A DNA stretch of 64,000 nucleotides from CAXBDP01 sp963974465 (GTDB lineage: Bacteria; Bacteroidota; Bacteroidia; Cytophagales; Cyclobacteriaceae). Shown here piece after piece: positions 37,063 through 45,496 of the stretch. Positions within the stretch are counted from its first letter, which is position 1. The number at the start of each line of letters is the position of its first letter. Under the pieces are notes generated by a model that was not told the DNA's origin, ran no database searches, and saw only the letters and a program-made list of their open reading frames with translations. The stretch lies in NCBI GenBank assembly GCA_049340005.1, contig JBMPIY010000010.1. One strand, given 5' to 3'. A program made the translations under genes and the position numbers.

Positions 37063-38616
37063 ATGGGAAAGGGATTGAAATTTTTAGGCTTGAGTATGCT
37101 GTTGGCCGGATTGGCATTATTTATCTCATTGCCATTTTCCGGGCCTTTTGTCTGGGATAATTCTTATTTGCAAAATACAGGACTTAGCGAACAACAGCAG
37201 GAAAGCCTTGGCGAGAGGTTGGCTGATTTGGAAGGACGACTATTTTTCACGGGTTTTGAATTGGCAAATGAGATTAATCAAACCAAAGATATCCTTAATG
37301 AAGAATTGAAGGCTGCAGAAGAGTGGGATTTGGTGATTTGGAGCAACGATGTTGTATGGCAAGGCACCAAGGCTTCCTATCAAGGACTTGCCAAAGGAAA
37401 CGAGTTATTATTCTTCATTCTATGTATTCTTATGCCTTCGATTGGTGGTTTTCTCTATATTCTACCAAGTTTCAAAGAAGGAACTCCCGGCATTAAGAAC
37501 AATGGAATCTTCCATTCCGATATGAAAAATAGAGGCTGGGTAGGCATCCTTACCGGCACCATGTTAATTCTTTTTTATATCATTTTATATTGGTTTCCAC
37601 AATACATTACACCATTAATTTCCCTTTTCGATCCACTCAGCGAAGTGCTCAATGGTGACCCAGCTAGTCAGTGGTTTTTGTATGGGACTTTATACACCCT
37701 TGCGATTATTGTAATGGGAATCAGGATGTTTTCGAAATATCGCCATTCTCGATATCATCAAATTCGGACGGCTTCATTGATGTTTTTTCAAACTGCTTTT
37801 GCCTTTTTAATCCCTGAGATATTGGTTCGTTTGAATAAGCCCTATTTTGATTTCAAGAATATATGGCCATTAGATTATGATTTCTTCGACGCTTGGCATA
37901 TCAATATGCTGCAAGAAGCGGGAGGTTTGGGCATTTTTATGCTTGCTTGGGGGCTAAGCTTAATGATTATTGGCGTTCCACTTTTCACTTATCTGTATGG
38001 CAAGCGATGGTATTGTAGTTGGGTATGCGGTTGTGGGGGTTTAGCCGAAACGCTGGGTGATCCTTATCGCCAATTATCAGACAAATCGCTCAAAGCTTGG
38101 AAGTATGAGCGAGTGATTGTACATAGCGTTTTAGTTTTTGCAGTCCTTATGACGGGTGGAGTACTTTATACATATTTCACCGGTTCAGATCGCGTTTTTT
38201 GGCTATCCACCAACGATGTACGACAGACCTATGGTTTTATGATTGGGTCGATATTCGCAGGAGTTGTAGGCACTGGATTTTATCCTTTGATGGGGAATAG
38301 AGTTTGGTGTCGCTTTGGTTGTCCATTGGCTGCCTATTTAGGTTTGGTGCAGCGCTTCAAGTCCAGATTTAGAATCACTACCAATGGCGGACAATGTATC
38401 TCTTGTGGCAATTGCTCCACCTATTGCGAAATGGGAATCGATGTAAGATGGTATGCCCAAAGAGGTCAAAATATAGTTCGCTCCAGCTGCGTGGGTTGCG
38501 GGGTATGCTCATCCGTTTGCCCAAGAGGTGTCCTCAAACTCGAAAACAATGAAGAGGAAGGGCGTTTTGGAAAGCCTATTGAGATTGGTGAAAAGGGGTT
38601 TAGGGTGCATGTTTAA
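37063..38616 (+). CDS. Polytopic membrane protein with two 4Fe-4S clusters (NapH/CcoG-like)
   Basis: 517 residues with about six membrane helices. NapH-type cysteine pairs WYCSWVCGCGG and WCRFGCPLAAYLG are followed by two ferredoxin motifs CxxCxxCxxxC (CISCGNCSTYC and CVGCGVCSSVCP) near the C-terminus. An extracytoplasmic loop with about 90 residues sits after the first helix. Likely passes electrons between the quinone pool and a soluble partner, plausibly the flavoprotein encoded just upstream. A GCGGGAGG octamer lies at 37918. Confidence 0.87.
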   Translation: MGKGLKFLGLSMLLAGLALFISLPFSGPFVWDNSYLQNTGLSEQQQESLGERLADLEGRLFFTGFELANEINQTKDILNEELKAAEEWDLVIWSNDVVWQGTKASYQGLAKGNELLFFILCILMPSIGGFLYILPSFKEGTPGIKNNGIFHSDMKNRGWVGILTGTMLILFYIILYWFPQYITPLISLFDPLSEVLNGDPASQWFLYGTLYTLAIIVMGIRMFSKYRHSRYHQIRTASLMFFQTAFAFLIPEILVRLNKPYFDFKNIWPLDYDFFDAWHINMLQEAGGLGIFMLAWGLSLMIIGVPLFTYLYGKRWYCSWVCGCGGLAETLGDPYRQLSDKSLKAWKYERVIVHSVLVFAVLMTGGVLYTYFTGSDRVFWLSTNDVRQTYGFMIGSIFAGVVGTGFYPLMGNRVWCRFGCPLAAYLGLVQRFKSRFRITTNGGQCISCGNCSTYCEMGIDVRWYAQRGQNIVRSSCVGCGVCSSVCPRGVLKLENNEEEGRFGKPIEIGEKGFRVHV

Positions 38617-38669
38617 GCATCACAAGCTACTACGGCCTTCATTTTTTACATCTTAAAACCAATATGGGA

Positions 38670-39053
38670 TTAATCTATCTTAATGGGTTTTTTATTGATA
38701 TCAATTGCCACAAAGGTGAATTCACCACTTACTGCCTTTTCCCTTTCCTCTGAATACATTTGTTCAATAAATATATCTACTCGTACTTTCAAACTAGTGT
38801 TTCCAATATGGGAGACCTTTCCTATTAATTCAATGATTGTTCCGGCGGGGATTGGTTTTGTAAAGTCAATTCGGTCGCTACTTACAGTCACCATTCTTTG
38901 TCTACTAAAACGAGTCGCAGTGATAAAGGCAACTTCATCCATTAAATGCATTGCCGTGCCACCAAATAATGTGTCATAGTGATTGGTTGTATTAGGAAAA
39001 ACCGCCTTAAAAATGTGGGTTTCTGATTGTTTTATTCTTTCATCTTTTGTCAT
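38670..39053 (-). CDS. Acyl-CoA thioesterase, YciA/BFIT hotdog family
   Basis: 127 residues with the hotdog signature NHYDTLFGGTAMHLMDEVAFITATRF, in which the aspartate of LMDE is the catalytic residue, and IDFTKPIPAGTIIELIG. Single-domain YciA-like enzymes hydrolyse a range of acyl-CoAs. Its start overlaps the upstream PAS gene stop (ATGA), so the two are co-translated. Confidence 0.9.
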   Translation of the reverse strand: MTKDERIKQSETHIFKAVFPNTTNHYDTLFGGTAMHLMDEVAFITATRFSRQRMVTVSSDRIDFTKPIPAGTIIELIGKVSHIGNTSLKVRVDIFIEQMYSEEREKAVSGEFTFVAIDINKKPIKID

Positions 39054-39523
39054 TGTATTTCTTTTTCTAATGCTAAAAAGGCTTTTGTTTCATGGTACTT
39101 ATTCAAGAGTGGGTAGATTGTGATTTCACACATATATGCTGACCCATCTTTTTTGTAGTTCAAAATCTGCTCTGAAAATGGTTTCCCGGATTTTAGCTTA
39201 TCTCTAATCGAGTTTCTACTACTGTCCAAGGTATCAATCCCTTGTAGGAATTTAGGATTTTTCCCTATTGCAAATTTTTTACTGTAACCGGTCATCAGCT
39301 TAAATCCATCATTAACCCAGATGATATGTTTTTGAGAATCAGTAAGCACTAAGGCTTGGTAATCCTTATCATCAAGAATACTCCCATCAAGCAACCATCT
39401 CCTCTTTTTTGACAAATCAAGAAGTGCTTCTTTTTCCTTTTGCCTCTGTGTTTTTTGGGTTAGCCAAGTTTGATCCATAGCTATAATATCCCAACACATC
39501 AAAGGGACGGAGCTAAGTTTCAT
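39050..39523 (-). CDS. PAS/LOV-like domain protein lacking the photoactive cysteine
   Basis: 157 residues: a short conserved-looking head, a helix rich in Lys and Glu, then one PAS domain from about residue 55. The stretch GKNPKFLQG aligns with the LOV signature GxNCRFLQ, but proline replaces the cysteine that forms the flavin adduct. KDGSAYMCEITIYPL then follows as in LOV domains. No output domain is present. It might bind flavin without the LOV photocycle or another small ligand. It overlaps the thioesterase gene by 4 bp. Confidence 0.78.
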   Translation of the reverse strand: MKLSSVPLMCWDIIAMDQTWLTQKTQRQKEKEALLDLSKKRRWLLDGSILDDKDYQALVLTDSQKHIIWVNDGFKLMTGYSKKFAIGKNPKFLQGIDTLDSSRNSIRDKLKSGKPFSEQILNYKKDGSAYMCEITIYPLLNKYHETKAFLALEKEIQ

Positions 39524-39591
39524 GGTTTTGACATCCTTTCAGTGCAATTTGGTTTTGATTTCATTGATCTATTTTACTTAGTCATCCTCTA

Positions 39592-39795
39592 TCAGGATTT
39601 TTTATTGTAAGGGCAATGTTTGCAACCATTTTTGCAGCAATACCCTCTTTTAGCATGATAGACTTCAGTAAATACCCACAGCCCATTTTCGTTAATATAA
39701 AAATCTATCCCTTCGATTAAATTATTCTTGACCGATGACTTTTGATCATCAATTAATTTCCTTTTTCCGGTGTCATTGATTTTATATTTTCCCAC
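39592..39795 (-). CDS. DUF5522-like small cysteine-rich protein
   Basis: 67 residues. A short N-terminal part is followed by GIDFYINENGLWVFTEVYHAKRGYCC and ending KNGCKHCPY, so four clustered cysteines form a likely metal site. The pattern matches small proteins annotated as DUF5522. It appears to start with GTG at 39795, overlapping the preceding gene by 14 bp. It is the second gene after the second cobalamin riboswitch. Confidence 0.75.
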   Translation of the reverse strand: MGKYKINDTGKRKLIDDQKSSVKNNLIEGIDFYINENGLWVFTEVYHAKRGYCCKNGCKHCPYNKKS

Positions 39796-40024
39796 TGATG
39801 CCCAATAGTTTATTGATTTTTTTTGTAAAGTTAATATTGTGATAATCGGCTTTTTCTTCTTTCATGCAGGTTGCGCAAAGGCAATCATCATATTTATTTC
39901 TCATATAGTCTCGTTCTTCTTCGTTGAGCATTACCGATGTACATTGACAAAGTGAAATAGAACCAACTTTGCATTCGAAGAGTGAATTACATCTTGGACA
40001 ATATTTTTCTTCATGTTTATACAT
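39782..40024 (-). CDS. Cysteine-rich CWC-like protein behind a cobalamin riboswitch
   Basis: 80 residues with seven cysteines: YCPRCNSLFECKVGSISLCQC near the N-terminus and CLCATCMK later, matching the cysteine-rich CWC type. No signal peptide. The cobalamin riboswitch at 40294-40441 reads towards it with about 270 bp between, and nothing else intervenes, so B12 control is likely. The biochemical role is unknown; a metal-binding or corrinoid-handling protein is possible. Confidence 0.78.
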   Translation of the reverse strand: MYKHEEKYCPRCNSLFECKVGSISLCQCTSVMLNEEERDYMRNKYDDCLCATCMKEEKADYHNINFTKKINKLLGISGKI

Positions 40025-40293
40025 TTTTCAACGTGGTATAGCAGGGTTTTTTGAAAATGAAGTAATGACTTTCACTACATAGGTTTAGTTTATTTTGCAG
40101 TTGCATTTAAAAGATAAATTCAATCGCAGCAATTTGAAGAGCGACTCAATGCTTGTCGGAAAGAGAATGGATTAGAGAGGAAAAAACACACTAATAAGAA
40201 GGCCTACATATACAGAAGCTTCTGATTGTAGATGATAGATGTATCAAACCTGACTATACGCTTCAAATCGCGAAAGCAATGTCAATATAGAAA
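40025..40293 (-). other. Long leader between cobalamin riboswitch and CWC gene
   Basis: About 270 bases between the aptamer and the CWC start codon, with no open frame of note. This is much longer than the btuB leader and could hide an expression platform or the scar of a deleted gene. Confidence 0.45.
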
Positions 40294-40441
40294 TGGCAGG
40301 TCTCCTGACTTGTAACAGTTTTATCTTCCTTCCCGCTTAAGCAGTGGATGCGTTGACAAAACCTTTGAAATGTTACTTACAGTTGCGCGACAGTTCGTGA
40401 TTTACACACGATTCCCTATTAATTTGCACTTAAGCAAAACC
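40294..40441 (-). ncRNA. Second cobalamin riboswitch
   Basis: The minus strand carries AATAGGGAATCGTG, ACTGTCGCGCAACTGTAA (a B12 box with CGCGC where the first riboswitch has CCCGC) and the terminal AGTCAGGAGACCTGCC (complement of 40295-40310). The aptamer is shorter than the btuB one but has all main blocks. The plus-strand ABC ATPase starts on the far side and is not its target. Confidence 0.88.
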
Positions 40442-40732
40442 CTTTCTTTGTTTCAAAAATTATATAAAGAACTTATTTAAAAGTAAATATACTGTAATTA
40501 CTCTTTAGCTAACAAGCATAATTCTTTATTGGGTTTTTTATTGTCTTAAGGCCAAAGAAAACAGCCGGTTTACCAGCTCCAATTGTTGAGACAAAATAAG
40601 CATACTGTAAATGCTATTCATTTAGCATTGGGATCTTAAAGTTTTTTATCAAGCGTATAGCTTCAAAGATATCGAACCAGGCTCATGTGGTGTAGATTTT
40701 TAATTACTTTTGATTTTAATCAAGCGCGAATA

Positions 40733-41713
40733 ATGTCCAAAAACCCACTCCTCAAAGTCAACAATATCAGTAAAAGCTATCATGCCAGTGGAGCGAAGGT
40801 GTTGGATGGTTTGTCCTTTCAGCTTAATAGGGGAGAGAGTTTGGCCATATTGGGCTATTCTGGCGAGGGAAAAACTACGCTGCTTAATTTGATCGCGGGT
40901 TTGCTAGATGCAGATGCAGGTGAAATTTGGCTTGGAGATGATAAAATATTGGGGCCGGCAGATAAGCTTGTTCCCGGGCATGAGGAAATCCGATTGGTCT
41001 TTCAGCATTATGGTTTGGATCCGAATCTGAGTGTAGAGCAAAATCTGATGCATAGGATGTTGGGTTTTAAACCGGAAGTGAAGAAAAAACGCACGCATAA
41101 ATTATTGAAGTGGTGTTTGCTCGATCATTTGGCTGGCAAGCGAGTGGAATTACTTTCTGGAGGTGAAAAGCAGCGATTGGCTTTGGCTAGGGCGGTGGCA
41201 GATTTTCCATCACTTTTGTTGTTGGATGAACCATTTAGCAGCATCGACCTCCCGCTTCGAATGCGTTTCAAGCAAGGATTGAAGGCCATGGCTGCAAGTG
41301 ATGGTTTTGCTATGATTATGGTCACCCACGATTATCAAGATGCGTTTTATCTTGCGGATAAATTGCTGATTATTAAAAATGGAAAAATCATCCGAACGGG
41401 CAGTCCGGAGGAAATTTATCTTGATCCACAAAGTGAAGATGTAGCCTTACTCTTGGGAGCACGTAATATTTTGCCTACTAATAGAAAGGCTGAGAAAGTG
41501 TGGATTAAGGAAGAGCTTATACAGCTAAAAGCAAGAGGGAAAGGCTGGCAAGGAGCCATTGTTGATAAGATTTTTCTGGGTGATTTCTTCGAATATATTG
41601 TTGAAAATGAGCAAAAAGACCAATTGATCGTTCGCTCCAAAGATCGTGATTATGCTATTGGTCGTAAAGTGAGCCTAGAATGGCGGGAGGATGCCACCGC
41701 CACTCTTAATTGA
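40733..41713 (+). CDS. Stand-alone ABC transporter ATPase (PotA/CysA-like)
   Basis: 326 residues from ATG at 40733. Walker A is the variant GYSGEGKTT, the signature LSGGEKQR, Walker B LLLLDEPFSSID, and the switch histidine in VTHDYQDAF. Residues about 245-320 form a TOBE-like domain, as in import ATPases for polyamine, sulphate or molybdate. No permease or binding protein adjoins it, so the partner is unknown. Two GCGGGAGG octamers lie in the gene (41248, 41683). It ends 18 bp from the convergent porin gene. Confidence 0.88.
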   Translation: MSKNPLLKVNNISKSYHASGAKVLDGLSFQLNRGESLAILGYSGEGKTTLLNLIAGLLDADAGEIWLGDDKILGPADKLVPGHEEIRLVFQHYGLDPNLSVEQNLMHRMLGFKPEVKKKRTHKLLKWCLLDHLAGKRVELLSGGEKQRLALARAVADFPSLLLLDEPFSSIDLPLRMRFKQGLKAMAASDGFAMIMVTHDYQDAFYLADKLLIIKNGKIIRTGSPEEIYLDPQSEDVALLLGARNILPTNRKAEKVWIKEELIQLKARGKGWQGAIVDKIFLGDFFEYIVENEQKDQLIVRSKDRDYAIGRKVSLEWREDATATLN

Positions 41714-41731
41714 CTCAATTTAATGCTCATT

Positions 41732-42940
41732 TTAGAAATTGACTTGTGCTTGGATCCTTAATAGGCTACCTGATTGAACATTATTTCTAAGAACCGCATC
41801 TTCAAATCTTCTGTCAGAGATTGTGTACATGGTCACAAGCTCAAAATTTCGTGAAGGTTGGTATTCCACACCAATTTCTAATTCTGTAACATCATAACTT
41901 CTTGCGTCAAGCTCGTGCTTTTTGCCACCTTGGTACCTTTGAAATCTTGTAAAAGGAATAATTAAATGATCGTTGAACTTTTTGAAATAAGATAAGGTGA
42001 TATATCCACCTTTTGCAGGCTGATTTTCGATGGAGTTAGTCTCTTTATTGTATTCTGGGCCACTGCCGATATTGTACTCAGCCTGAATGCCAAATGGCCT
42101 AGGATATAGTACAAATGTTGCGGCAATCCTCTCATCTAAATAATCCATTCCTTCCGCTACTTTCACACCTGAGGTAACGCTGTTCAACACATAATTTCCC
42201 GTAAAACCTTGGATGGACGTTTCAATTATTTGACTGCCAACTTCGAAAGGGTAGGTAACTCTTGCTACAATATGCTTACCCTCATTTTGTTCAGGGCGGT
42301 TTGCCGTTTGGCCATTGTATACACCAAACCCAACTATTCCATAATCACCGCTGGTTTTCATTCCTTCTCTAGATAGCCTCGAATAAAGCTGTCTTTTTTC
42401 TTGTGGAGCCCAATAAAAGAAAATACCTAAATCTCGCTCATTTCTTAAGGGACTATTCAGTGCATCATTTCTATCTAGCGGCAGTCTATTCTGGCTGGAT
42501 TGCATATTTTCGAAACCATAAGGAACTTTGCTTTGGCCTATTCTGAAACGAAACTCATTTTTGCTGTCCAACCCAATATCAAAGTAAGCATCACGAATTT
42601 GTGCAAAGTGGAGTGAGTTTGAAGATGCTGCACTAGCGAAATCAGGTTGGATGTAGAAATAGACTCTTTCACTTACTTTCCCATAAAAGATTACTCGGAT
42701 TCGACGCATAAAAAAACCTCCACCTTCACCCCAACTCCTATCACATTGTTCGCACTTCAATAAAGGGTTGGTTTCTAATAATCTATTATATCTCACCTGA
42801 GCATAGCCACGGATATTCACTTTATCGAACCATTTGGAGCTTGCCGGAGCAGTATTTCCTCCCGCATTTTCTTGGCTTTGCTGAGCAATAGCAAACGTAG
42901 TAATTAGGTAAAATAGGCTTAACAGCAAAAGGTTTTTCAT
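41732..42940 (-). CDS. Outer-membrane porin (OprO/OprP-like, phosphate-selective porin family)
   Basis: 402 residues. Signal peptide ending near TFAIAQ, then alternating amphipathic strands typical of a beta-barrel (VNIRGYAQVRYNRL, GGGFFMRRIRVIFYGKVSERVYFYIQPDFA, FRFRIGQSKVPYGFEN) and a final strand GSLLRIQAQVNF ending in Phe. The ligand is not defined by sequence. A TACTTTTG element (complement of 42994-43001) about 55 nt upstream is a likely -7 box. One octamer lies at 42858. Confidence 0.85.
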   Translation of the reverse strand: MKNLLLLSLFYLITTFAIAQQSQENAGGNTAPASSKWFDKVNIRGYAQVRYNRLLETNPLLKCEQCDRSWGEGGGFFMRRIRVIFYGKVSERVYFYIQPDFASAASSNSLHFAQIRDAYFDIGLDSKNEFRFRIGQSKVPYGFENMQSSQNRLPLDRNDALNSPLRNERDLGIFFYWAPQEKRQLYSRLSREGMKTSGDYGIVGFGVYNGQTANRPEQNEGKHIVARVTYPFEVGSQIIETSIQGFTGNYVLNSVTSGVKVAEGMDYLDERIAATFVLYPRPFGIQAEYNIGSGPEYNKETNSIENQPAKGGYITLSYFKKFNDHLIIPFTRFQRYQGGKKHELDARSYDVTELEIGVEYQPSRNFELVTMYTISDRRFEDAVLRNNVQSGSLLRIQAQVNF

Positions 42941-43193
42941 AGTGTGTTTTGAATGTTTTTTACAACATCTATAATAGTTATGTTTATTTTGGACAAAAGT
43001 AGGTCTACTAAAAAAGCTCAGTGTTAATGCTTTGTTAAGAAATTGTTACCATGTACTTTTCAAAGTCAATAGCAGGCGGATATACAAGAGAATTCAGTAG
43101 ATAAATGGCCAAATTGGAGTCAAAAGCATCAAAAATTTTATTTTGAAAAATTTAGCTTCTATTTTCAGCATCCATTTAAAACATTAACCCAAA

Positions 43194-44795
43194 ATGACTG
43201 AAGCCAAGCAAAAGAAAGGGGCTGTAGATAAGTTTTTGTCTATAGTCGAAAGAATTGGAAATGCACTGCCCCATCCAGCCACATTATTTGCACTTTTTGC
43301 CTTTGGAGTAGTCCTTCTTTCTTGGGTTTTCAGTCTGTTCGATATTGAAGTGACCCACCCGGGAACAATGGAAACGATTAGGCCATTTAGTCTACTTTCC
43401 ATAGAAGGCTTGCATATGATGCTGACCAAAATGGTGGTGAATTTCACTGCATTTGCTCCATTGGGAACAGTGTTAGTTGCTTTGCTTGGAATTGGCATCG
43501 CCGAAGGAAGTGGATTAATTGGTTCGGCACTTCGCTTGGTGGTAATATCATCTCCACCTCGATTGCTGACTTTTGTGATTGTATTTTCAGGCGTTATTTC
43601 CAATACTGCGAGTGAAGTAGGCTATGTATTATTGGTGCCATTGGCGGCTATTATTTTCCTAGCTGCAGGTCGCCATCCATTGGCAGGTTTAGCTGCTGCA
43701 TTTGCCGGTGTTTCGGGCGGTTATAGCGCCAATTTATTACTGGGCACCATCGATCCATTATTGGCAGGATTATCAGAAGAAGCTGCTAGAATCATTGAAC
43801 CAAATTACTTGGTAAATCCGGCGGCAAACTATTATTTTATGTTCTTTTCTACTTTCATCATTTCATTTTTAGGTACTTGGGTTACCGAAAAAATAGTAGA
43901 ACCACGATTGGGTAATTATACGGGAGATGAAAAACCTGAGAAAGTGGATGGGCTTGATAAGTCTGAAAAACGAGGATTGAGATTCGCTTTAGTTGCTTCA
44001 TTGGTTTTCCTTTTTTTACTTATATGGTCTATCATGCCCATTGTGGTAAGCAATCCATTCAGTAGCGAAAGTGCTGAGCTTTTCCGAATAGACTTAGCAG
44101 GGAGTGGTTTCTTGCGCGACCCTGATACGGGAGGTGTATTGCGATCTCCATTTATGAGTGCTATAGTTGCGTTTATCTTTTTGGGTGCTGCCGTGGCTGG
44201 CATTGCCTATGGCATTGGAGCTCGCACTATCAAAAGCGATAATGATGTAATGAAGGGTATGAGCAAAAGCATGGAAACGCTTGGCTCATATATAGTCTTA
44301 GTATTCTTCGCTGCGCAGTTTGTTGCCTATTTCAATTGGACAAATCTGGGATTGATCACTGCTGTGAAAGGAGCAGATTTTCTGCAATCTACAGGCTGGG
44401 GCCCTATTCCATTGATGATCAGTTTTATTCTTGTAAGTGCTGTTATCAATTTGGTGATGGGTAGCGCAAGTGCTAAGTGGGCCATTATGGCGCCTGTGTT
44501 TATTCCAATGCTAATGCTACTGGGCTATTCACCTGAATTTACCCAATTAGCCTATCGGATTGGTGATAGTGTTACCAATATCATTTCTCCCATGATGTCC
44601 TATTTTGCCCTGATTGTAGCATTTATCCAGCGATATGATAAGAAAGCCGGGATTGGTACCGTAATTTCGCTGATGCTTCCATATACCTTTATCTTTTTGA
44701 TTGGGTGGACCATTTTGTTAATCATTTGGATCATCTTCGGATGGCCGATTGGTCCAGGAGCACCGCTAGATTATGTGATACCTACAACAATGTAA
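43194..44795 (+). CDS. AbgT family transporter
   Basis: 533 residues, with about 11-13 hydrophobic segments. The start resembles AbgT/YdaH (VERIGNALPHPATLFALFA), with GTIDPLLAGLSEEAARI and the late SASAKWAIMAPVFIPMLMLLGYSPEFTQLAYRIGDSVTNIISPMM. Homologues import p-aminobenzoyl-glutamate or export sulphonamides, using the proton or sodium gradient. Its stop overlaps the next gene's ATG (TAATG), joining it to a glycosyltransferase operon; that link is unexpected for an AbgT gene. Confidence 0.93.
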   Translation: MTEAKQKKGAVDKFLSIVERIGNALPHPATLFALFAFGVVLLSWVFSLFDIEVTHPGTMETIRPFSLLSIEGLHMMLTKMVVNFTAFAPLGTVLVALLGIGIAEGSGLIGSALRLVVISSPPRLLTFVIVFSGVISNTASEVGYVLLVPLAAIIFLAAGRHPLAGLAAAFAGVSGGYSANLLLGTIDPLLAGLSEEAARIIEPNYLVNPAANYYFMFFSTFIISFLGTWVTEKIVEPRLGNYTGDEKPEKVDGLDKSEKRGLRFALVASLVFLFLLIWSIMPIVVSNPFSSESAELFRIDLAGSGFLRDPDTGGVLRSPFMSAIVAFIFLGAAVAGIAYGIGARTIKSDNDVMKGMSKSMETLGSYIVLVFFAAQFVAYFNWTNLGLITAVKGADFLQSTGWGPIPLMISFILVSAVINLVMGSASAKWAIMAPVFIPMLMLLGYSPEFTQLAYRIGDSVTNIISPMMSYFALIVAFIQRYDKKAGIGTVISLMLPYTFIFLIGWTILLIIWIIFGWPIGPGAPLDYVIPTTM

Positions 44796-45496
44796 TGCCG
44801 AAAATAAAGGAGAAGATCTGTGTAATAATTCCAGCGCTGAATGAGGAAGCTTCGATACCAAAAGTAGTCCGAGATATTCCTTCAGATTGGATTGCAGAAG
44901 TGGTGGTGGTAAACAATGGCTCAAAAGACAATACCGCCAAAAATGCGCGGGAGGCTGGTGCAACAGTCATAAACGAGCCCCGTCGAGGGTATGGAAGTGC
45001 CTGCTTGGCAGGAATTGAATACTTGAAAAATCTGCCTGAACCTCCCGCTATTGTGGTGTTTATCGATGCGGATTACTCTGATTTCCCACAGCAAATTCCT
45101 GAAGTCCTTGCGCCGATATTCAAACAAAATATGGATATGGTCATTGGCAGCAGAGCATTGGGCAATAGAGAGAAAGGCTCCATGACTATTCCACAAGTTT
45201 TCGGAAATAGATTGGCTACAACATTGCTCAAATGGATGTATGGAGCACATTTCACAGATTTAGGGCCATTTAGAGCTATCCGTTTTTCTACTTTATTAGA
45301 TTTGAATATGGTGGATACGAACTATGGCTGGACAGTAGAAATGCAAGTGAAAGCGGCCAAAAAGAAAATCAGCTTTTGTGAAGTGCCAGTGAACTATAGA
45401 CAGCGAATTGGGATTTCTAAAGTTTCGGGAACGGTAAAAGGCGTAATTATGGCAGGCTATAAAATCATTTGGACAATTTTTAAATATGCGGTATGA
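44795..45496 (+). CDS. Family 2 glycosyltransferase (dolichol-phosphate mannosyltransferase-like)
   Basis: 233 residues from ATG at 44795. GT-A fold: CVIIPALNEEASIPKVVRDI at the N-terminus, VVVNNGSKDNT, and the metal-binding DADYSDFP near residue 90. A short C-terminal tail without membrane helices. It resembles enzymes that transfer a sugar to polyprenyl phosphate. Overlaps both neighbours (TAATG and ATGA). It contains octamers at 44947 and 45041. Confidence 0.88.
   Translation: MPKIKEKICVIIPALNEEASIPKVVRDIPSDWIAEVVVVNNGSKDNTAKNAREAGATVINEPRRGYGSACLAGIEYLKNLPEPPAIVVFIDADYSDFPQQIPEVLAPIFKQNMDMVIGSRALGNREKGSMTIPQVFGNRLATTLLKWMYGAHFTDLGPFRAIRFSTLLDLNMVDTNYGWTVEMQVKAAKKKISFCEVPVNYRQRIGISKVSGTVKGVIMAGYKIIWTIFKYAV

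Noticed and set aside
44131..44138. ACGGGAGG in the AbgT gene as another octamer copy
   Set aside because: The first base differs from GCGGGAGG; only exact matches were counted.
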